From Acidobacteriaceae bacterium (GTDB lineage: Bacteria; Acidobacteriota; Terriglobia; Terriglobales; Acidobacteriaceae), in contig JASHTU010000317.1 in assembly GCA_030040395.1 (NCBI GenBank), positions 1-16,053 of the forward strand: a DNA stretch of 16,053 nt. The letters run 5' to 3'. A model generated the notes under the pieces. It ran no database searches and was not told the origin of the DNA. It worked only from the letters and a program-made list of their open reading frames with translations. Position 1 is the stretch's first letter; each line of letters opens with the position of its first letter. Position numbers and translations under genes: made by a program. Positions 7,311 to 14,675 of the stretch are shown piece after piece.

Positions 7311-9470
7311 TTGCTGCCGGGTTTTCGTTCGCTCCTTTTTGCTGTCTTCGCACTTTCCACCGCCGCCCCTGCCGCCACGCGGGTGCTCGCCCCGCCGGTC
7401 CCGCCGGAGATGCGTACCAGCGACTTTGCTGTAGAGGTAAACGGGCTGCGCGTGGATGTGGCTTACGCCGCCTCGAACTACGACTACGTCAACTTCGGCA
7501 TCACTGGCCCAGCGGAGATTACGATTACCGCGGCGATTCCGGGCTTCTGGGATCGCGGCGTGGACATCGAGCCGTGGCGGCTGGGCTTGCGCGCCACGCA
7601 CCCGAACGGTGACCGGCAGACTATCAGCTTCCGGCTTCCGGGTCCGGTCAAGCTTTCTATTTCGCGGCCTGGCGACTTTTTGAATCACGCGCGGATGCTG
7701 TTTGTTTTCGCTGGCGCGCCCCCCTCGCTGCCACCCGCGGGAACCAACGTCACCATTGTGCCCGCCGGAGTGCATCGCCAGAGCCTCAATCCCAAGAGCG
7801 GCGACACCATCTATCTCGAACCGGGCAGCTACATCTTCGGCAGCTTGAACCTTTGGAATGTGGAAAATGTGAAAGTGCTGGGCCGGGGAACCATCGTCTA
7901 CCAAGGCCCGCAGGATCCGGCGGCCGACGTCGGCTGGATGCAGAAGCCCGACTGGCACTGCATCGTAGCCTTCCAGGCGCGCAACGTGGAGATTGACGGC
8001 CTCACCTGCATCCTTCGCTCGCGCACCTGGTCAATTCAAATGAAGGATTCATTCGGCTTCCGCTACAACGACCTCCGCGTGGTGGGCGGCAATCCCGGCA
8101 ACGCCAACCAGGACGGCATGGACTGGCTGGGCGGCGGTGACACGGTGGTGCGGAACGCCTTTTTTCGCGCCTCCGACGACGATTTCGCGATGGAGGGCAA
8201 CTGGGACGGGTACACGGAGGCCGACATGCTGCGGCAGGGCAAGGATGTGGACAATATTGTGGTGGAAGACAGCGAGCTGTCGACAAGCATCTCCAACATC
8301 GTCCGCATGGGATGGCCGGAAAAAATCTTTAACTCCAGCAGCTTCACCCTGCGCAACTCCGACGTTCTCCATTCCGGTATCGGCGCCTGCGGCCAGACGT
8401 TCGGCTTGCTCGGGTTTTGGGGCGCCAAGGGCGCCAAGGGCGACCACTCCGGCATGCTCTTCGAGAATCTCTTTCTCGACAACTGGTATTCGCTGGCGCA
8501 AATCGAACAGGAGCAGCCGAGCCTGCACGGCATCACGTTTCGGAACATCTGGGCGCTGGGGCAGCCGCCGCTCGTCGAGTCCACCATCACCGGCGATGTG
8601 AGCGATGTGACCTTCGATAACGTAAAGTACGGGCAGACGCGCGTGACCGCCGTAGCCCAGGTTCCGCTTGCGGTCTCCGCTGGCGCGCCGCCGCCAGCCT
8701 TTGCGCCCGCGCCGCCGCTGGTGGCGACTTTCACCGTGGCTCCCAAGGTTCTTACGCCGAGGGAGAAGGTCAGGTTCATCGCGCAGGCCTCGCCAGGAAC
8801 CCATTACACCTGGCTTTTTGGCGATGGAACCGAGGCTCATGGCCGGCGGGTGCGGCACCGCTTTCCCGACGCAATGGGTACGGAGCTCGATGGCCGGAAC
8901 GGCGCCGGACGCTTTCGCGTGTTGCTGCATGCGACCGACAAAGCCGGCTATCAGGATTGGGCCGAAGAGGGGGTGGTGGTGGTGGCGCACTGGGATGACG
9001 CGGTGCGTGCCTCCGGACCCACAGCACCCGGTCTGGCGTGGAAAATCTTCGCCGGCGCCTGGCCGGAGCTGCCCGATCTAGCCGCGCTGCAACCGGTGTT
9101 GACGGGCGCGTCGCCCAATTTACACGCCAGCGCCGTAGGCTTTGCACGGTACGCGACGGCCTGGGACGGGTACCTCGACGTTCCCGTTGACGGAGGCTAT
9201 ACCTTTGACCTAATCGATCGCGACGGCGCACGCCTGACCATCGACGGCAGGCAACTGGCCCAAACCGGTCCGCCGTTTGCGCAGGTGTGCGGGTCACCCG
9301 GCAATGCGCTGCGCTTCGATACGGGGTCGATTGGATTGCGCGCCGGGCTGCACACGATTCACATCGAAGGGTTGAACACCATGAGCGACGGGGCGCCGCG
9401 TTTGATGTGGGAGGGTCCGGGATTGCCGTTGGCCGACGTTCCGGCGAGCGCGTACTCGCGCCTCGAGTAG
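7311..9470 (+). CDS. Secreted beta-helix glycoside hydrolase-like protein with PKD and PA14-like modules
   Basis: A 719-residue secreted protein. A signal peptide ends near APA-AT (about residues 20-22). An N-terminal beta-rich domain (about 35-140) leads into a right-handed beta-helix starting at TIYLEPGSYIFGS (166-178). Candidate catalytic acids are in NQDGMDW (266-272) and SDDDFAMEGNWDG (288-300), followed by VVEDSE and VRMGW. This order resembles GH28/GH49 (clan GH-N, polygalacturonase/dextranase). A PKD-like domain (about 465-560, WLFGDGTE at 501-508) and a PA14-like carbohydrate-binding domain (about 570-715) follow. The substrate is unknown. I chose TTG 7311 because GGGA lies six bases upstream; TTG 7296 adds five residues and has no SD. 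The gene follows the GT-C gene closely, so a joint role in surface polysaccharide metabolism is an inference. The hydrolase class is less certain than the fold. Confidence 0.8.
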   Translation: MLPGFRSLLFAVFALSTAAPAATRVLAPPVPPEMRTSDFAVEVNGLRVDVAYAASNYDYVNFGITGPAEITITAAIPGFWDRGVDIEPWRLGLRATHPNGDRQTISFRLPGPVKLSISRPGDFLNHARMLFVFAGAPPSLPPAGTNVTIVPAGVHRQSLNPKSGDTIYLEPGSYIFGSLNLWNVENVKVLGRGTIVYQGPQDPAADVGWMQKPDWHCIVAFQARNVEIDGLTCILRSRTWSIQMKDSFGFRYNDLRVVGGNPGNANQDGMDWLGGGDTVVRNAFFRASDDDFAMEGNWDGYTEADMLRQGKDVDNIVVEDSELSTSISNIVRMGWPEKIFNSSSFTLRNSDVLHSGIGACGQTFGLLGFWGAKGAKGDHSGMLFENLFLDNWYSLAQIEQEQPSLHGITFRNIWALGQPPLVESTITGDVSDVTFDNVKYGQTRVTAVAQVPLAVSAGAPPPAFAPAPPLVATFTVAPKVLTPREKVRFIAQASPGTHYTWLFGDGTEAHGRRVRHRFPDAMGTELDGRNGAGRFRVLLHATDKAGYQDWAEEGVVVVAHWDDAVRASGPTAPGLAWKIFAGAWPELPDLAALQPVLTGASPNLHASAVGFARYATAWDGYLDVPVDGGYTFDLIDRDGARLTIDGRQLAQTGPPFAQVCGSPGNALRFDTGSIGLRAGLHTIHIEGLNTMSDGAPRLMWEGPGLPLADVPASAYSRLE

Positions 9471-9534
9471 AAGGCGGGCGCCCGGCGCGGACGCGGAAGG
9501 AAGTAGGCAGCGGATGGTAACGGTTAGGTTCGAC

Positions 9535-9726
9535 TCAGTTGCGCTCGGCCAGCGTCGTCGCTTTTTCGATTTCCAGCAGCGCGGCTAACGCCTTTTCCGG
9601 GCAGATGTGCCGGGATTCCAGAAAATCCAGGTCCTTTTCGCACGCGACGCAAGAGGCGATGGTCATGAAACAGTCGAGGCAACGAGTGTTGTAACTGCCG
9701 TTTTCGTTTTGGGTGCGGCTATACAT
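9535..9726 (-). CDS. Small cysteine-rich protein, possible zinc ribbon
   Basis: A 63-residue protein with two Cys-x2-Cys pairs (16/19 and 26/29) and a His-x-Cys (40/42), a pattern able to hold a metal ion. The motif SYNTRCLDCFMTIAS and the HICPEKAL segment resemble small uncharacterised acidobacterial proteins; I do not know a function. There is no signal peptide or membrane segment. The start is ATG 9726, with a modest GAG about five bases upstream. It lies on the same strand as the eut operon, 150 bases past the last gene, and converges with the beta-helix gene across a 64-base gap. Confidence 0.7.
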   Translation of the reverse strand: MYSRTQNENGSYNTRCLDCFMTIASCVACEKDLDFLESRHICPEKALAALLEIEKATTLAERN

Positions 9727-9744
9727 ATCGTCTCGGACCTATGC

Positions 9745-9825
9745 CGGAGCCATTAGGATGCTCCGAAGGCGCGTTTCCGAGCGTGACCCTCGTCACGGTG
9801 GAGTGTGATTTGCTGTTCCACTCCA
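9745..9825. other. Cluster of three small hairpins in an intergenic gap
   Basis: Three perfect inverted repeats fall within 81 bases: CGGAGC/GCTCCG (9745-9750, 9760-9765), CGTGAC/GTCACG (9782-9787, 9792-9797, loop CCTC) and TGGAGTG/CACTCCA (9799-9805, 9819-9825). They lie in the 9727-9876 gap between two minus-strand genes. No T-run follows any of them, so simple termination is not supported. They could structure the leader of the cysteine-rich gene or protect the 3' end of the eut transcript. Open frames here show no recognisable protein. Confidence 0.35.
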
Positions 9826-9876
9826 AGAAAGCGACGGGGCCGATGCTCTATTGGCTTGGGTTCCTGGGGAAAGATG

Positions 9877-10161
9877 TCAGAGATTTTCCCATTCGTTGGG
9901 ATTGCGCCGCAGATGCCAGCACGGATCCAGGCCGCCATGGGGAAACAACGCCACCGCGCACGGCGTCTGCACCGTGTTCAGGTAGTCGTACTCTTCCTTA
10001 TTGCCCTTGAGCGGAATCCCCATGAACCGGTTAACGGCCACCACCGACTTGGGCCAACCGCGCAGTGCGTAAACGGCCCAATCGACGGCGTAGGCCGCCA
10101 GCGTGACCACCGCCAGCGCTAGAAACAGCCGGAAAAACCACCGGCCCACCCACCGCATCAT
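9877..10161 (-). CDS. Small membrane protein co-translated with eutC
   Basis: A 94-residue protein with a short basic N terminus, one membrane segment (about 8-32) and a soluble tail containing VNRFMGIPLKG (43-53), EEYDYL (56-61), two cysteines (68 and 81) and CWHLRRNP (81-88). It resembles conserved acidobacterial hypothetical proteins; I know no function. The ATG at 10161 overlaps the eutC stop as ATGA, and a GGAGG lies ten bases upstream, so its translation is very likely coupled to eutC. The tail could lie on either face of the membrane. That it helps ethanolamine uptake or assembly of the lyase is a guess from position only. Confidence 0.75.
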   Translation of the reverse strand: MMRWVGRWFFRLFLALAVVTLAAYAVDWAVYALRGWPKSVVAVNRFMGIPLKGNKEEYDYLNTVQTPCAVALFPHGGLDPCWHLRRNPNEWENL

Positions 10162-10925
10162 AGTTTTGCTTCCTCCGTCAAACGGCCGGGCTTCTGCAGC
10201 GCCACGCCCGTCAGCTGCCAGCGGCGCGCTGCGGTCAGGATCAACTCGAGCTGCGCGGCTGCCTGGGAGTAGCTTAGGCCCGCGGCGCGGATGTTCGAGA
10301 TGCAGTTGCGCTCCGCGTCGGTGCGGCCCCGCTTCGGGGCCCAAGTTACATAGACGCCCAAGGAATCGGGCGAGCTTAGGCCCGGCCGCTCGCCGATGAG
10401 CACCGCCGCAATTTGCGCGCACAGAGCCGCGCCAATTTCGTCCCCAATCGCCACCCGGCCTTGTTCGACCACCGTGACCGGCGCGAGGCGCCAGCTTTCG
10501 AGCCGCGGCAACAACTCGGTCACGAGCGCCGCGGAGTGCCGCTCCACCGCCAGCGCGGAAAGCCCATCGGCCACCACCAGCGCCAGATCGGATGCCGCCG
10601 CGCGTTTCGATTGCGCGAGCGTGGCGCGGCTCGCCGCGTCCAACACGCGCCCGAGGTCAGGCCGCTGCAAATACACGGCTCGATCCGCGGCGGCCGAATG
10701 CAAGCGCAGCGCCGAGCCGCCGGTGATTTTTTCGAGAGCCGCCGCCAGCGCCGCGCCATCCAGTCCCGCGAGAACCGCGTCCCGCGCTTGCGCATGGGCG
10801 CGCTGAAAGTCGAGCAAGTCACGGGTTTCGAGGCTTACGCCGGTGCGGCCCAGGGCTACGCGCGCCGGCGTGAGCGCACGAAGCTCCGCGGCCAGGCCCT
10901 GCGTGGAGCGCGTCAGCTCGCTCAT
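10158..10925 (-). CDS. eutC: Ethanolamine ammonia-lyase small subunit
   Basis: A 255-residue light chain of adenosylcobalamin-dependent ethanolamine ammonia-lyase, which with EutB splits ethanolamine into acetaldehyde and ammonia. Family motifs: TPARVALGRTG (19-29), LLDFQRAHAQARDAV (37-51), DLALVVADGLSALAVERH (113-130), IGDEIGAAL (160-168), LIGERPGLSSPDSLG (176-190) and GRTDAERNCISNIR (200-213). The GERPGLSSPDS loop is the region that contributes to cobalamin binding in this family. The start is ATG 10925, which overlaps the eutB stop as ATGA; an open-frame extension to 10994 runs into eutB and is not needed. The length is somewhat below E. coli EutC (about 295 residues), mainly because the N-terminal tail is shorter. 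Confidence 0.95.
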   Translation of the reverse strand: MSELTRSTQGLAAELRALTPARVALGRTGVSLETRDLLDFQRAHAQARDAVLAGLDGAALAAALEKITGGSALRLHSAAADRAVYLQRPDLGRVLDAASRATLAQSKRAAASDLALVVADGLSALAVERHSAALVTELLPRLESWRLAPVTVVEQGRVAIGDEIGAALCAQIAAVLIGERPGLSSPDSLGVYVTWAPKRGRTDAERNCISNIRAAGLSYSQAAAQLELILTAARRWQLTGVALQKPGRLTEEAKL

Positions 10926-12316
10926 GCCGTCAACAGCCTTTCCGGATGGCGCGCTTCGGCCATAAGCCGCGCAAAGCTCTCGCCCGACCTCCACGCCTCG
11001 AACTCCGGCGCGGGCTTGACGTCCAGCACGCGGCGCAGGTAGAGCGCATCGTGAAAACTGGTGCTTTGGTAGTTGAGCATAATGTCGTCGGCGCCGGGCA
11101 CGCCCATGATGTAATTCACGCCCGCCACGCCGAGCAGTGTGAGCAGCGTGTCCATGTCGTCCTGATCGGCCTCAGCGTGGTTGGTGTAGCAGACGTCGCA
11201 GCCCATGGGCAGCCCGAGGAGCTTGCCGCAAAAGTGATCTTCGAGACCGGCGCGGACGATTTGCTTCCCGTCATACAAATACTCCGGTCCGATGAAGCCC
11301 ACCACAGTGTTGACCAGCATGGGGTCGAAGCGCCGCGCCACGCCGTAGGCGCGAGCCTCCAGCGTTTGCTGGTCAACCGCGAGACCACCGGCGCCGTGGT
11401 GGGCGTTGGCCGAAAGCGCCGAACCTTGGCCGGTCTCAAAGTACATGATGTTAGCCCCGGTTCGCCCATCTGCGCAAACATCGCCCCGGCGCAGGGCCCG
11501 GCCGGCCTGGTGCGCTTCAGCCAGGAGCGCGAGATTCACGCCAAAGCTGCGATTGGCGGCTTCGGTTCCGGCGATAGATTGAAAGAGCAGGTCCACCGGC
11601 GCGCCACCCGCGAGCGCGGCCATTTGCGTGGTGAGGTGGGCCAACACGCAGCTCTGCATGGGAATCGCGAACCGCCGGCGCAGCGCGTCCATCATGTGCA
11701 GGAGGCGTGTGGTCGTCTCCACCCTGTCACCGGCGAGATTTACGCCGACAACCGCGTCGCCCGAGTCGAGCATTAGGCCGTCGAGAATGGAAGCGGCGAT
11801 GCCAAGGGGCGAGTCGGTGGGATGATTCGGCTGCAGGCGCGTGCTCAAGCGGCCAGGAAGGCCGACAGTAGTGCGGAAGCGCGTGACCACGCGAATCTTC
11901 CGCGCGGCGGCAATTAGATCCTGCACGCGCATGAGCTTGCTCACTGCCGCGACCATCTCCGGCGTGAGGCCGGGGGCCAGCGCCGCCAGCCGCTCGGGGG
12001 TGGCGTCGTCGGAGAGCAGCCAGTTGCGCAGTTCGCCCACGGTGAGCGAGCCGATGGGCGCAAAGGCTTCAGCGTCGTGCGTGTCGGCGATGAGGCGCGT
12101 GACCTCATCGTCCTCGTAGGGAACGACCGTTTCGTTCAGGAAATGTTCGAGCGGCAAGTCGGCCAGGGCGAACTGTGCCGCCACGCGTTCCTCGGCGGAA
12201 GCGGCGGCGACGCCGGCCAGCACATCGCCGCTGCGCAACGGCGTTCCCTTGGCAAGCAATTCGCGCAGATCGGCAAAGACGTATCGCGTGAGGCCGATGG
12301 TGTGCGCGAAAGTCAT
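10922..12316 (-). CDS. eutB: Ethanolamine ammonia-lyase large subunit
   Basis: A 464-residue catalytic heavy chain with a TIM-barrel fold, partner of EutC. Substrate-site residues known from the E. coli enzyme (Arg160, Gln162, Asn193) fall at the same numbers here, in RLQPNHP and GVNLAGD, when translation starts at ATG 12316. The conserved Glu is in FETGQGS (Glu 294) and the Asp in MGCDVCYTNH (Asp 374). E. coli EutB is about 453 residues. The 23-residue upstream extension to 12385 would run into the divergent pepA promoter region and spoil the numbering match. No clear SD precedes the start. A TATCCT about 22 bases upstream could be a -10. No shell, reactivase (EutA), permease or regulator genes lie in this window, so acetaldehyde would be handled by enzymes encoded elsewhere. 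Confidence 0.96.
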   Translation of the reverse strand: MTFAHTIGLTRYVFADLRELLAKGTPLRSGDVLAGVAAASAEERVAAQFALADLPLEHFLNETVVPYEDDEVTRLIADTHDAEAFAPIGSLTVGELRNWLLSDDATPERLAALAPGLTPEMVAAVSKLMRVQDLIAAARKIRVVTRFRTTVGLPGRLSTRLQPNHPTDSPLGIAASILDGLMLDSGDAVVGVNLAGDRVETTTRLLHMMDALRRRFAIPMQSCVLAHLTTQMAALAGGAPVDLLFQSIAGTEAANRSFGVNLALLAEAHQAGRALRRGDVCADGRTGANIMYFETGQGSALSANAHHGAGGLAVDQQTLEARAYGVARRFDPMLVNTVVGFIGPEYLYDGKQIVRAGLEDHFCGKLLGLPMGCDVCYTNHAEADQDDMDTLLTLLGVAGVNYIMGVPGADDIMLNYQSTSFHDALYLRRVLDVKPAPEFEAWRSGESFARLMAEARHPERLLTA

Positions 12317-12371
12317 GCGGGGACGAAACTTCAGGTTCAGGATAGCGGCAAACCCTGGCGTCCGCCTCAAT

Positions 12372-12402
12372 TTGCCACACCCCACCGCCGGAATGCCAGA
12401 AT
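12372..12402 (+). promoter_or_regulatory. Candidate pepA promoter
   Basis: TTGCCA (12372-12377) and CAGAAT (12397-12402) are separated by 19 bases. The -10-like hexamer ends seven bases before the pepA ATG, so the transcript would be leaderless or nearly so; alternatively AGGGA at 12403-12407 acts as a very close SD. The 93-base gap also has to carry the divergent eutB promoter. Confidence 0.3.
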
Positions 12403-12409
12403 AGGGACC

Positions 12410-13948
12410 ATGCAGACTCAGATTTCCTTTGCTCCCCTATCCCAAATCGAGACCGAACTGCTGGCCGTGCCGGCAGTTGACACGCAAACCGCCAAGGGCG
12501 CGGACACCAAGCCCGCGCCGGTGTTGTTGATAGACGACGACGCGGTGAAGGCTGCCGCTGCGACGGTGCTCGACAGCGGCGAATTCAAGGCCGGCGTCAA
12601 CGAGACGCTGCTGCTGCACGCGCCTGCCGGCCTGGCCGCCAAGCGGCTGCTGATCTTGGGCCTGGGCAAGCAGGCCAAAGCCACTGTCCACAGCGTGCGC
12701 AATGCCGCCGGAACCACGGTGCGTTTCGCCAAACCGCGCGGCATCCGTGAGCTGGTTCTGGCCATTCCCACCTCCGAGGCTCTGCCGGCGGCAGGCCCCG
12801 CAGGGCCTCGCGCGGCCGTGGAGGGCGCGTTTGTGGGCGACTTCGACCCGGACACTTATCGCAGCGACCGTAAGGACCAGAGCATCCAGTCCTTTACCGT
12901 GGCCGCGCCCGCCGATGCGGATCGAGCCGCCCTCGAAGCCGCCGTCGCTGAGGGAACAATCGTGGGCGAAAGCCAGAACTTCGCTCGCTCGCTGGTCAAC
13001 GAACCGGGAAACAAGCTCACCCCCACGGTGCTGGGCAAGCGCGCCGCGGAGATGGCGAAGGAAGTGGGCCTCAAGTGTGAGGTGCACTCCACCGGGATGC
13101 TGCACGAGCTCAAGATGGGCGCGTTCTGGAGCGTCTCCCAGGGCTCGGCCGAGCCGCCCGCGCTCATCGTGTTGCGTTACGAGCCGAAAGGCGTGACGGA
13201 TGGGCCCATCGCCGGCCTGGTGGGCAAAGGCATCACCTTCGACACCGGCGGAATTTCCATTAAGCCCGCCGACAATATGGAAAAGATGAAGTACGACATG
13301 GCGGGCGGCGCGGCGATGATCGGCGCCATGCGCGCTATTGCGCTGCTCAAGCCCAAGGTGCGCGTGATCGGCATCGTGTGCGCGGCGGAAAACATGCCTT
13401 CGGGCACGGCGCAAAAACCCGGCGACGTGCAGACCGCAATGTCCGGCAAGACCATCGAGATTATCAATACCGATGCCGAAGGCCGGCTGGTGCTGGCCGA
13501 CGGTCTGGCGTACGCGAAGCAACTGGGCGCGACTCACCTGATCGACGCGGCCACGCTCACCGGCGCATGCGTGGTGGCCCTGGGCATGGTGAACGCTGGC
13601 GCATTCGCCAACAATGAAGCCGCCTACGCCCAGTTCGAAGCGGCGCTCGCGGTTTCGGGCGAAAAGTTCTGGCGGCTGCCGCTCGGCGACGAGTATGTGG
13701 AGATGATCAAGTCCGAGATTGGCGACATTAAAAACACCGGCGGGCGCTGGGGCGGAGCGATTACGGCCGCGGAGTTCCTCCACGTCTTCGCCGAAGATAC
13801 GCCGTGGATTCATCTCGACATCGCCGGCGTGGCATGGGTGGAGGACTCGAAGCCCTACATCGCCAAGGGCCCCAGCGGAATTGGGGTGCGTTCCATTCTG
13901 GAGTGGGTGCGCGCCTTTGAGGGCTGGTCCGGCCAGACGCGCGGATGA
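12410..13948 (+). CDS. pepA: Leucyl aminopeptidase (M17 family)
   Basis: A 512-residue M17 metallo-aminopeptidase that removes N-terminal residues from peptides in the cytoplasm, normally as a hexamer with two metal ions per active site. The N-terminal macrodomain-like part covers about residues 1-165. The catalytic part carries VGKGITFDTGG (271-281, metal ligands Lys 273 and Asp 278), KYDMAGGAAM (294-303, Asp 296) and the family signature NTDAEGRL (353-360, ligands Asp 355 and Glu 357, catalytic Arg 359). Length is normal for the family. ATG 12410 (MQTQISF) is the natural start; an upstream open frame to 12077 is antisense to eutB. It is divergent from eutB and followed by a 172-base gap without a strong terminator. 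Confidence 0.95.
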   Translation: MQTQISFAPLSQIETELLAVPAVDTQTAKGADTKPAPVLLIDDDAVKAAAATVLDSGEFKAGVNETLLLHAPAGLAAKRLLILGLGKQAKATVHSVRNAAGTTVRFAKPRGIRELVLAIPTSEALPAAGPAGPRAAVEGAFVGDFDPDTYRSDRKDQSIQSFTVAAPADADRAALEAAVAEGTIVGESQNFARSLVNEPGNKLTPTVLGKRAAEMAKEVGLKCEVHSTGMLHELKMGAFWSVSQGSAEPPALIVLRYEPKGVTDGPIAGLVGKGITFDTGGISIKPADNMEKMKYDMAGGAAMIGAMRAIALLKPKVRVIGIVCAAENMPSGTAQKPGDVQTAMSGKTIEIINTDAEGRLVLADGLAYAKQLGATHLIDAATLTGACVVALGMVNAGAFANNEAAYAQFEAALAVSGEKFWRLPLGDEYVEMIKSEIGDIKNTGGRWGGAITAAEFLHVFAEDTPWIHLDIAGVAWVEDSKPYIAKGPSGIGVRSILEWVRAFEGWSGQTRG

Positions 13949-14120
13949 ACCGGAATCGTTTCCTCGGGGACCGGCGTGGCGAAGAGAGCTGCCCCGCGCG
14001 CGGCTCGCCACCTGCCCCGCGATCTTGTGCGCCGGCGACCGATGACGCCCACGGGCCGCAACCGGGAATCGACCTGCGGTATCCTCTAAGTGGGATGCAA
14101 GGGGTAGAGTCCCGTCAGGA

Positions 14121-14591
14121 ATGAACCTCCTCAGCAAAGGGGCATGGGAGATCGCCGCCGGGGTGGCATCGCTCACCGCATTGGGCGCCGCCATGGCGTG
14201 GTTGCTGCTGCGCAAACGGCCCACCGAAGAGGAGGAGGAACGGATGCGCCGACGGTTGCTGGTGCAGTCAGGCCGGCTGGTGGACGGGATGTTCCTCGAC
14301 ATCCGCGAGATGGCGGCTGCGGACGGACGGAAGCTGACCCTGTTTCTGTTCAGCTATCGCATCGGCGGCGTGGACTACGAGTGCTCGCAGGATGTGACCG
14401 AGTTGCGCGGCCTGCTGGACAGCGAGCACATCCGGGTGGGCTTTCCCTGCACGGTGCGTTATCAGCCCGGCAACCCGCAAAACAGCATCGTGGCGGCCGA
14501 GGGCTGGAGCGGATTGAGAGTGAGTTTGCCGCACTTGCCGTCGTTCGAACATCCCGAACCGGTGGACATGAGCCGTCGGCGGCGAAGGTAG
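14121..14591 (+). CDS. Membrane-anchored DUF3592-like protein
   Basis: A 156-residue protein with one N-terminal membrane segment (about 11-30), a Lys/Arg then Glu-rich stretch (31-44) and a beta-rich domain (about 50-135). The pattern SYRIGGVDYECSQDV (78-92) followed by GFPCTVRYQPGNPQNSIV (107-124) fits DUF3592-type domains, which have a Tyr-rich strand, then V-x-Y-x-P-x-NP and a terminal strand. Function is unknown. The tail ends in a run of arginines. ATG 14121 has AGGA directly against it, too close for a normal SD, so the start is not fully certain. It lies between pepA and the cation transporter, on the same strand. Confidence 0.75.
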   Translation: MNLLSKGAWEIAAGVASLTALGAAMAWLLLRKRPTEEEEERMRRRLLVQSGRLVDGMFLDIREMAAADGRKLTLFLFSYRIGGVDYECSQDVTELRGLLDSEHIRVGFPCTVRYQPGNPQNSIVAAEGWSGLRVSLPHLPSFEHPEPVDMSRRRRR

Positions 14592-14663
14592 GATTTTCAC
14601 CAGGGTTCGCCGAAAGGGTTCCGGGGGCGCACCTGGTTGTGGCGCCCCATACCCATCCCCGGT

Positions 14664-14669
14664 TACACT
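14664..14669 (+). promoter_or_regulatory. Candidate -10 element for the cation transporter gene
   Basis: TACACT ends six bases before the ATG at 14676, and no SD precedes that ATG. The spacing equals that at the GT-C gene and would give a leaderless mRNA. TTGTGG at 14637 is a possible but too distant -35 (21-base spacing). Confidence 0.3.
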
Positions 14670-14675
14670 ACCCAT

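Noticed and set aside
5798..7612. Plus-strand 604-codon frame overlapping the GT-C and beta-helix genes
   Set aside because: It is out of frame with two recognisable genes and its translation is Arg/Gly/Ala-rich, typical of a +1 shadow in GC-rich DNA.
9475..9484. CGGGCGCCCG palindrome after the beta-helix gene as a terminator
   Set aside because: A perfect palindrome leaves no loop and there is no T-run; such GC palindromes are expected at this base composition.
9741..10010. 89-codon plus-strand frame across the hairpin-rich gap
   Set aside because: It runs antisense into the small membrane protein gene, has no SD and shows no protein-like features.
9535..12316. Ethanolamine microcompartment locus
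   Set aside because: Only eutB and eutC are present; no shell-protein (BMC-domain), aldehyde dehydrogenase, EutA or EutJ-like sequence was seen on either strand.
12437..14302. Minus-strand open frame of 621 codons opposite pepA
   Set aside because: pepA on the plus strand has full family motifs. The antisense product is His/Arg/Gly-rich without domain signs and crosses into the next gene.
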